DNA from: Hemileia vastatrix
Taxonomy: Eukaryota; Basidiomycota; Pucciniomycetes; Pucciniales; Zaghouaniaceae
DNA length: 64,000 nt
Reading direction: 5' to 3'
Assembly: GCA_030280995.1 (NCBI GenBank)
Contig: JASXTE010000010.1
Span: 25,979,823-26,043,822, forward strand
Part shown: positions 55,899 through 64,000 of the stretch, piece after piece
Position numbering within the stretch: position 1 is the first letter of the stretch
Layout of the letters: each line of letters begins with the position of its first letter
Made by a program: the position numbers and the translations under genes
Notes under the pieces: model-generated
Seen by the model: only the letters and a program-made list of their open reading frames with translations
Told to the model about the DNA's origin: nothing
The model's database searches: none

Positions 55899-56327
55899 AT
55901 GAGTATAGAGGAAAAGGACGCCCTCTTAAAAAAGATAACTATAAAAAAGACGTCTCCTCCTCTTCAGGATCAACTGTCCCACCTGGCCAAACAGGTTCTG
56001 AAGTTGGAGGAATCAAAATCTCTCATGTTCAAAGAAGTAGAGCAGTTGCAAAACAATTGCAAGGTAGGGTTTCAGCAGATGAATCAGGCAATGGCAGAAT
56101 TAAAGGGAGGCCAGCCCAGTCAATCAAATCAGCAACCCCCTACCCAAGGAGGGTCCACTCACTCCCAGGAGAAAATCCTGGTAGACAAATGGAAATGGGA
56201 CTGGTTTCACCAACAGTGGACAAGCCACAGTTGCAACAGGGATCCACCCCCTCATCTGACTTCCTCAGCTCACCCTTACAAGGGAAAAAAGCGCCAAAAA
56301 TCAGGACTGGCAACCATCCCTTGGTAA
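55899..56327 (+). CDS. Overlapping frame 2 ORF of family C (coiled-coil, WKWDW, ends Pro-Trp)
   Basis: +1 frame, 142 residues from the first ATG (MSIEEKDALLKK); open further upstream without an ATG. Coiled coil DQLSHLAKQVLKLEESKSLM, then VDKWKWDWFHQQW, SSAHPYKGKKRQK and ATIPW-stop. Same layout as families A and B although sequence identity is low outside the W motif, the HPY-G-basic segment and the PW end. The stop TAA overlaps the donor G|GTAAGT. The C1 copy of this frame has several stops, in keeping with an old copy. Confidence 0.6.
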   Translation: MSIEEKDALLKKITIKKTSPPLQDQLSHLAKQVLKLEESKSLMFKEVEQLQNNCKVGFQQMNQAMAELKGGQPSQSNQQPPTQGGSTHSQEKILVDKWKWDWFHQQWTSHSCNRDPPPHLTSSAHPYKGKKRQKSGLATIPW

Positions 56328-56375
56328 GTAACTTACTCTCTCAGATTAGACATAATACTGATAATTACAACATAG
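56324..56375 (+). other. 52-nt intron-like segment of C2
   Basis: CCTTG|GTAAGT ... ACTGATAATTACAACATAG|GTAATT. 52 nt, 1 modulo 3; splicing would truncate frame 1 about 15 codons downstream and leave TGG-TAA for frame 2. Confidence 0.6.
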
Positions 56376-59300
56376 GTAATTCTATTGATGTTAAATCTGT
56401 ACAAAAAACAGAGGAGGATTTAAGAAATTTAGGTTTTAGAGTAGATACACCTGACTTGTCTTTTGTCCATAATAACAGTACTATATACAATGATAATACA
56501 GTTAATCCTCAGTTTCAACCACCTACTAGTGAGATGAGAAGTTCACAGGAGAGTGAGAGAATTGAAAAGGAGGACATGGAATATTTTAACAATAATCCAA
56601 CTGTCCATAGAATTGTTTCAGCATTGTGGAATAGAATGACTGATTGTGAGGAACAGACAGTTAAACTCACTAGTGATACAATTTCATCCTTGACATTGAA
56701 CATTTCTCAATTAGCAACACGTAATAAAGAATTAGAGAAGGAACATTTGTCTCTAACTCTTAAATATGATTCATTGAGTAATAAATATAATGACCTTTCA
56801 AACAAATTTTGTGAGTTAGAAAAATTATATGAAACACACTTATTAAAGACTGAATCAAGAACAAAGTTATCTTTTGCCCAGACAAATCAAAGTGTCTCTG
56901 AAATGCTACAAAGATTAACTAAAGTTGAGATTGAAACTGCCAATCTACTAATGAACCAGGATAATCATAAGTATAATCAATAGAATAATAATCCTTTCAT
57001 TGGCAAAAGTGAATCTCATTCCTTCCCTGTACCACCACAATTAAAACCATCTGGTGGTAGTGTCAAATCTGAAAATGTAAGTCACAAATCGGTGCAGGAA
57101 GAAATACAAGACCATTTATCAAAAGTGAATGAGTTGTTGAATTTACCTAAGATTAGTGAGATAAGATCCAATCAGAAGAACTGGCCTAAGATAGATAAGT
57201 ACCCAACTTATGATGGGGAAGCCAGCTCTGATTGGCAACATTTTATTCAAAGAATTGACAACTTGAAATTCTCATATAAGTTACCAGATGAAGAGATAAC
57301 ATCAAAATTAATTTCTTTATTTAAGGATGTTTCTTTATTATGGTTTGAAGCTGTCTTAAGTGAGGGTAGAGACTACTCTTGGGCTGAATGGAAACAACTT
57401 ATTGAAAAAAAATTTGGAGGTTCTAAATTCAGGCTTACTCAGCAAAGACTGTATGAGAAGACTAGGTATAATCCGTTGAATGGTGACAAACCTATGGTAT
57501 TTTTAATGAATTTAAACAAAATATTAAAAGCCATTGAGCCTCATAAGGATTTTAACTTATGGAAAGATAAGATAATATACAAATTACCTATATCTGTCAG
57601 AGACATTGTTGTAGCTAGAACATTAAATGTTACTGAATATTCTGACTTTATTAATATTTGCAATGAAATATTATTAAACCATAAGTATGAATCAAGGTAT
57701 TCCACTTATAAACAAAATGTTGAACCTGTGAAAAATCAGAATTCAAAAACACTTCAGGAGAAGCAGAAAAAACCTACTACACCTGTAGTACCTAAAAAGT
57801 ATGAAACAAATACTTGTTATAAGTGTAACAAACCTTGGGTAAAAGGTCACAAATGTGAGAAAAACATAAATATTGTTGAAAATCAACGTGAATCTGAAAC
57901 TGAAACTGAAAAAAGTAAAGAATCAAGTGATTATGACAGCAATATCTCATATAGTGATGAAAATGAAGTCTGTATGTTGGAAGATGATTTGTCCATCTTT
58001 GAAAATCCAATATTGAATATGGACTCAAATGAATCTTTAATGAATTTTGAGGATGCTGAAATCATTAAGGATATACAAGCTGATAACTTTAGAATGACAC
58101 CTATCACTGTTCCAGCTATCATTTCTGGTGAAAATGTTAATATAGTATTGGACACAGGAGCTGCTGGTTCAGTTGTTTCCACTAATACATTACAGAAAAT
58201 TGATAGTGAATATAAGTTTAAGCTTGAACCACTTCAAAATAAAAATTGGAGAGGTTTTGGATCAGTACTACACCCCATTGGTAAATACAAAGCTGCTGTT
58301 TTCTTTAAACACCAACATGGTTATGTAAGGGTAACTTGTGACTTTGTAGTAATGGATAATACTAATTGTAGTAACTGTTTTATCATTGGAAATGATATTC
58401 TGACTAAATTTGGTGTAAAATTAGACCCTGCTAATAACAATTTTACAATTGGCATGAATGGTAAAAGAAAATTTAAAATAAATTCTTTTAACACAGTCTT
58501 ACACATTGAGTCAGTAACAAATTCCCCTTCTAAAGGAAAAGAATCCAATGAGATGGAACTTCTGGAAACAGAAATTTCAAAAGCATCATTTGGCACTCAG
58601 ATAAGTGAAACTGAGAAAGATAATATTTTGGAATTAATTAAAGCTTTTCCAATGGCTTTTGCACATGGTACAAATGAACTTGGCCTTGTAAAAGATCATG
58701 AAATGAAAATTAGTTTAACCTGTGATATGGATAATATTCCTGCTAGTCTTAAAAAGAAACCATACCCTGCTTCACCAATGAAAAGGAAAGACATAGATGA
58801 TAATATTAAGATGTTATTAAAAATGAACATTCTTGAGAAGGTTGAAACTACACCAAAATATTGTGTAATATCACCAGTGCTGATTTCTTATGAACAAGAT
58901 AAAGCAAGACTGTGCGGTGATTATAGAGCATTAAATACATTTACAGTAGATGATATTTATCCCTTGCCAAGGATTGCCTCTATACAAGCTACCCTTAAAG
59001 GTGCTAAATATATAAGTTGCCTAGATGGAAATAAAGGGTACCATCAAATTCCTGTTGAAAAGAATTCACAGAACTTTTTGTTGATAACAACACATATGGG
59101 AATTTATAAATATGTCAGGATGCTATTTGGACCAAAAAATGCTCCATCAGTATTTCAGAAGTTAATGGATATAACATTCCATAATGAAATGATTGAAGGA
59201 TGGTTAATGGTATACATTGATGACATCATAGTGTTCTCTAAATCTTTTGATGAACACTTAATCCATTTAAGGAAAGTATTTCAGAAAATGGATGAAATAA

Positions 59301-60797
59301 AAATGACCCTTGCATTGAAAAAATGTAAATTTGGGTTTGAATCTTTAAAAGTGCTTGGTCATATTGTATCTGGCTTACAAATATGTGTAGACCAAAATAA
59401 AGTGGCTGCAATAAAAAATATTGGCATTCCTCAAAATGTGAAGGATGTACAATCTTTTCTTGGAATGTGTGGTTATTATAGACAATATATAAAAAACTAC
59501 CAATCAATTGCTGCACCACTGACCACACTGATAAAGAAATCAGAAGCTTTCATTTGGAATAATGAAAGACAACAAGCTTTTAATAAGTTGAAAGAATGTT
59601 TAATGACAGCTCCTATCTTGGGATTACCAGATTTCCAATTGCCTTTTGTATTATATACAGATGCAAGTTTTATTGGACTAGGTGCTGCTTTACATCAAAA
59701 ACAACTTATTGAGGGTAAAATGTCAGAAGTAGTAATCTGCTATATTTCACGTACTGTGAGAAGTGGTGAATTGAAATATGGTGCTACTCAACTTGAATGT
59801 TTGGCAGTAGTATGGGCTCTTGAAAAGCTACATTATTACCTTGAAGACCAAAAATTTGAGTTAATAACTGACTGTAGTGCAGTTAAGTCACTCTTAAACA
59901 TGAAAACTCCTAATAGAGACATGTTTAGATGGCAATTAGCTGTACAAGAATACAGAGGACAGATGACTATTACACATAGAGCAGGAACCTTGCACTCTAA
60001 TGCAGATCTGTTATCTAGAGTACCTCTGCCTAATAATGATGATAATCCTGCTTATGTTCCTGAGTCAGAGATTATTAACATTTATGGCATTTATATTGTA
60101 GATCTTGAGGATGAATTTATGCAATCAATTCTTGATAATTATAATTCAGATCCTGACTTAAGTAAATTAACTACAATATTAAATGATCCATCTAATGCTT
60201 CAATGAATTTTTTAATAAAAACATTACCAATTAAGTATAAAGAGGCATTAGAGAAAGGAAAATTTTCCATTGAGGATGGTTTTATATATTACAGGAAAAA
60301 ATTAAGTAATGTAATTGTGATTCCCCCTTCAATGAAGGAGTTAATGTTAAGTATATGTCATGATGATATATTAGAAGGTCATTTTGACTACCATAAAACA
60401 TTAACCAGAGTAAAAAACACAGCTTGGTGGATTAACATGTCTGAGGATGTTCAGAAATATGTTGAAACATGTGATTCTTTTCAAAAATCTAAAAGATTAA
60501 CAGGAAAAAGAGCTGGTTTATTACAACAAATTGAGCAACCAAAAGCTCCATGGGAAATCATTAACATGGACTTTGTAACAGGTTTGCCAATAGCAGGGCA
60601 TAAGAGTTATAACTCCTGCTGGGTAATTGTAGATAGATTTACAAAGATGTGTAAATTTATTCCAACCCACAAAGAGGTTTCTGCAAAGGACTTAGCTTTT
60701 TTATGGTGGACACAAATGTTAAATACAGCAGGTTTCCCCAAAGCAATAGTTTCTGACAGAGATCATAAATTTTACTTCTGAGTTCTGGACGTCACTT

Positions 60798-61649
60798 ATG
60801 GATGTTTCAGGGTGTCAATTGAAACTTTCTACAGCACACCATCCACACACTGATGGGCTAGCAGAAAGAATGATACAAACCTTAGAAGATATGATAAGAA
60901 GATACTGTGCTTTTGGTCTTAAATTTAAAGACAATGACAAATTCACGCATGATTGGGTAACCCTTATCCCAGGTTTAGAATTTGCATATAATAGTACAGT
61001 ACATTCTGTCACTGGCAAAAAGCCATTTAAGTTATGGTTGGGTTATGTACCTAATACCCCTGCTAAAACTCTTAATAAGTTACCTAGATTGGATATTCAT
61101 CCAGGTACTAAATCTTTTCTTCAGATGCAGGAATTATGCAGAAAACATGCTCAAGAATGTATAAATAAGGCTTTTGAGTATGAAAAGAAAAGATGGAATA
61201 AAGCCCATAAAGAACAAATGTTCAAAGAGGGTGATGAAGTCCTTATTTCAACACTAAATTTCAATTTAAATGGTAATGTTAAATTGAAGGATCCATTCAT
61301 TGGACCATTTGTAGTTAAAAAGATGGTTGGTAATAATGCTGTTGAGGTTATTCTATATGCACCTTATGATAGAAAACATCCAGTATTTCCTATTTCTCTT
61401 ATAAAACCATACCATTCTAATGATACTGCTCTATTTCCAAGGAGATCAGGAAGGCATAAACAGCAACCTGAAGAAATAGTGGAAAAGGCAGAAATTGAAA
61501 AGATACTTAAAAAGAGACACCTTACTAAAGAAAAGGGAGTTGAGTATCTATTAAGATTTAAAAATAAATCAAGTGAATATGACCAGTGGATTCCAGAAAA
61601 TGAAATCTCTGATCTTAAAAATCTCTTGAAAAAATTTAAATCTAAATAA
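60798..61649 (+). pseudogene. Integrase C-terminal half and chromodomain of C2
   Basis: In a new frame after the insertion near 60768. Contains the catalytic Glu (GLAERMIQTLEDM), the GPF-like module DPFIGPFVVKKM and a chromodomain EYLLRFKNKSSEYDQWIPE ending KKFKSK-stop at 61649. The chromodomain would steer insertion toward chromatin marks. Confidence 0.9.
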
Positions 61650-61754
61650 TACTGTTCATTCAGTATATGTATTATAAAAATTATTTTTTTATTTTATTAT
61701 TTCACTCCTTAAGTTTAATTAAAATGTCTTAACATTTTTTTTATTGTTTTTTTG

Positions 61755-61765
61755 GGGTGAGGGAG
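61755..61765 (+). other. Polypurine tract of C2
   Basis: GGGTGAGGGAG directly before the 3' LTR. Confidence 0.8.
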
Positions 61766-62942
61766 TGTCAGCCTAAATATCCTTAGGACTGAGTATTTCT
61801 TATGCTTAAAATAAGATAACCTTAACTAGATTAAGCTTATATCTTAAAAATAAGGTTAAAATTATAATATATATTATTTTATTATATATATATATAATTA
61901 TTATTCTATTATATAATTTATAATAGTTTAAATAGCTTATCCATGGCCTGATAATACTTATTAAGGTGTTAATGGAGTCATAATATACTTATATTAAGTG
62001 ATATGAAGTAATTATTGACATACATAAGCTTATATGTATACATAAATCTCATATTCAGTGAAATATGCAGTATATTATGTATATTTAGGTATATAAGTGG
62101 GTTTTAGCCCCTTAATAGCCTATAACCTTTGTTTTTCTGCTTATTTTAGGTCATATGGACGAAATAAGTGGACTCACAACGCCTACAGAAGCATAGACAC
62201 CTATATTAGGCGCATACACCCAGTTTGGACAACTAAAATTACTTCCTTGGATGGTTATTCACGGATTTATGGGTTAGAAGGATTTTTCTGGGTTAATTTG
62301 GATGCTTGGGGATGTTATTGGGGGCTTGGACATTTTATTTGTTTCCTTTATATGCTTTTAGTTTCATTAAATCTCTTTTTGATTATTTATTTTACCTGTT
62401 TCTTTATGGTATCCGCTTTTATCTGGGTTTTCTATTTATGGTATGACTCTGTGTTATTATTAATAGTGATGGAGGGTCCTTACTGGAGGTCTGGGTATTG
62501 AAACTGCTTGAAGTGGACGCCATGGGGAGGTGATGAGCCCTCACAGTGCTGTAATTGCCGGGGATAGCAGTGACATCATCTGGATTGAAGGTCTGTGCAC
62601 TCCAGTGGATTTGGGTATAAGTAAGGAGGGATTTTGACGGTTTATTATCATCATTCAATTACTACACTTCAAAAAAACACTACAATACAATTATTAGTAT
62701 TCAGAAATATATTATAAAGCCCTTATAAATTGATATTATCTTTATAAAAGCTATAACTATATTTTATTCTTCTATTTTCCACCACTAGCACGCATTTAAA
62801 TCCAAGTATTGTGAGTTTTATTTGAGTATAACTATTCTATTAGTCTTCCCCTGAGGTTTAATCACTAAATCATTTATTAATAAGTAGTAGGACCATAAAA
62901 TAACACTATTATATCATACTTATTTACTAGACTATACTGACA
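61766..62942 (+). repeat. 3' LTR of C2
   Basis: 1177 bp, near-identical to 54093-55268, followed by GAAAG. Confidence 0.93.
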
Positions 62943-64000
62943 GAAAGGATGTTGCTTTTGTCTGGAATAGTGAAAGATAAAGAGCCTTTGACACTATGAA
63001 ACACTGTTTGATGTCAGCACCAATTCTTGCTTTACCTGACTTTAATCAACCATTTGTTTTGTACACTGATGCCAGTTTCATTGGTCTTGGTGCTGCCCTC
63101 CATCAAAAACAAGTGATAAATGATAAAGTTTCAGAAGTAGTAATTTGTTATATTTCAAGAACCTTGAGAAATAGTGAATTGAAATATGGTGCTACTCAAT
63201 TAGAATGTTTAGCTGTAGTGTGGGCTCTAGAAAAGCTTCATTATTACCTAGATGACCGGAAATTTGAACTTGTCACTGACTGCAGTGCAGTTAAATCCCT
63301 TTTAAACTTGAAAACACCCAACAGACATATGTTCAGATGGAAGTTGTCTGTTCAAGAATACAGAGGGAGAATGACAATTATTCATAGGGCTGGTATTGTT
63401 CACTCAAATTTGGATATTTTATCTAGGTTACCTTTACCAAATAATGACTCTAATCCTGCGTATGATCCTGAGGATGAAATTATTCATATACATGGGATAT
63501 ATGTGGTTGATATGGAGGAAGAGCTATTACAGCTTATTCTGGATTCATATGATAAGGACACTGACTTGAAAAAGTTATGCACCATATTAAATGATCCAAA
63601 GAATGCTTCAATACAAGCATTAATTAAAACCCTTCCACCAAAGTACCAAAAAGCTTTGGAAAAAGGTAAATTTTCAATTGATGAAGGATATCTATATTAT
63701 AGAAGAAAGTTGAGTAATGTTATTGTTATTCCTCCTTCTATGAAAGAAATCATCTTGAAAATTTGTCATGATGACATTTTAGCTGGACATTTTGATCTTG
63801 AAAAAACAATGATCAGAATTAAAAACACTGCTTGGTGGGTTAATATGTCTGAAGACACAAAATTATATGTTGAGTCTTGTGACTCTTTCCAGAAATCAAA
63901 AAGATTAACTGGTAAAAGAGCAGGATTAATGCAACATATTGAACCTCCTGATGCACCATGGCAGATAATCAACATGGATTTTGTAACAGGATTACCTATT
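62943..64000 (+). pseudogene. RNase H-integrase part of A2, continuing beyond the window
   Basis: Resumes exactly at the second GAAAG (LTRK|DVAFVWNSE). TAA at 62978-62980 replaces a Gln codon of A1; from 62981 the frame is open to the window end. RNase H LYTDASFIGLG (about 63060), HHCC HDDILAGHFD ... CDSFQKSKR, where the second zinc Cys is changed to Phe, and MDFVTGLP with the first integrase Asp at the very end. Confidence 0.9.

Larger units (their letters stand above)
55781..60781 (+). pseudogene. Frame 1-Gag-Pol of C2 up to the integrase
   Basis: ATG at 55781. One frame to 60781 except for TAG at 56981-56983, just after the coiled coil. Contains Gag (WPKIDKYPTYDGEASSDW about 57182), zinc knuckle CYKCNKPWVKGHKC (about 57813), protease LDTGAAGS (about 58148), RT YIDDIIVFSK (about 59215), RNase H LYTDASFIGLG (about 59652), HHCC and the first integrase Asp. 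A one-base insertion near 60768 (SDRDHKFYF-stop) shifts the frame. The protease and RT active sites are intact. Confidence 0.9.
54093..62942 (+). mobile_element. Complete family C Ty3/Gypsy retrotransposon C2, inserted in A2 pol
   Basis: LTRs 54093-55268 and 61766-62942; GAAAG duplication at 54088-54092 and 62943-62947. Internal: primer site, leader, frame 1-Gag-Pol with one nonsense codon and one frameshift, intact frame 2 ORF, polypurine tract. Opposite in orientation to C1. Confidence 0.95.
47181..64000 (+). mobile_element. Family A Ty3/Gypsy retrotransposon A2, degraded, with two nested insertions; runs off window
   Basis: 5' LTR 47181-47976, primer site, leader (interrupted by a solo B LTR), frame 1/frame 2 ORFs, Gag, PR and RT to 54092, family C element C2 (54093-62942), then RNase H-IN to 64000. 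Colinear with A1. It has nonsense codons in frame 1, protease and RNase H and a Gag frameshift. Unlike A1 it retains the 58-nt intron-like segment. Confidence 0.93.

Noticed and set aside
56324..56344. Shorter 21-nt intron in C2 ending at CTCTCAG
   Set aside because: Too short for splicing; the 52-nt acceptor matches position, phase and the AG|GTAA context of families A and B.

Overview
The window looks like a piece of a very AT-rich, transposon-swollen basidiomycete nuclear genome. A rust fungus (Pucciniales) is my best guess, from the short-intron host genes, a Tet-like 2OG-Fe(II) dioxygenase and Myb/SANT-like gene inside a DNA transposon, and massive chromodomain Ty3/Gypsy nesting. The species is not determinable from the sequence. 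Only about 4.8 kb (42374-47180) is clearly host gene space. It holds two minus-strand genes in tandem: a mitochondrial phosphate carrier (8 exons) and the peroxisomal import receptor PEX19 (4 exons). Everything else is mobile elements or short spacers.

Layout. 1-5829: degraded minus-strand Ty3-like element (here D) with gag, protease, RT and one LTR; its far end lies outside the window. 5830 to about 8720: decayed Tad-like LINE (RT, RNase H, CCHC). 8937-33495: a DNA transposon with perfect 20-bp terminal inverted repeats and a TATTA target duplication. It would be about 5.28 kb once a nested insertion is removed, and it carries a broken Tet/JBP-like dioxygenase (+) and a broken Myb/SANT coiled-coil gene (-). 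Nested inside it is a complete family C Gypsy element (9536-28809, TSD CATTC). Inside that is a complete family B element (13760-24173, TSD ATATC), and inside the 3' LTR of B is a solo B LTR in opposite orientation (14763-16014, TSD AAAAT). 33662-42373: complete, very young family A element, minus strand (A1, TSD GAGAG). 46988-47180: a MITE-like inverted-repeat element. 47181-64000+: family A element on the plus strand (A2), interrupted by a solo B LTR (48162-49300, TSD CATAT) and by a complete family C element (C2, 54093-62942, TSD GAAAG); A2 pol resumes at 62943 and runs off the window.

How the Gypsy elements work. Families A, B and C are chromodomain Ty3/Gypsy elements encoding Gag-PR-RT-RNase H-IN-chromodomain in one long frame. 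All three share an unusual 5' organisation. The first about 500-700 nt of the reading frame (frame 1, low-complexity, in frame with Gag-Pol) is overlapped in the +1 frame by a second ORF (frame 2). Frame 2 encodes a coiled-coil protein with a W-[KQ]-W-D motif, a PxHPYxG-basic tail and a C-terminal Pro-Trp-stop. That stop codon coincides with a splice-donor consensus. From it runs a short intron-like segment of 58 nt (A), 58 nt (B) or 52 nt (C), always 1 modulo 3, with branch-point-like and AG|GTAA acceptor sequences. Element A1 lacks exactly this 58-nt segment, as expected of a copy reverse-transcribed from spliced RNA. Retention fuses frame 1 to Gag-Pol; splicing uncouples it. This is the most interesting system I see in the window.
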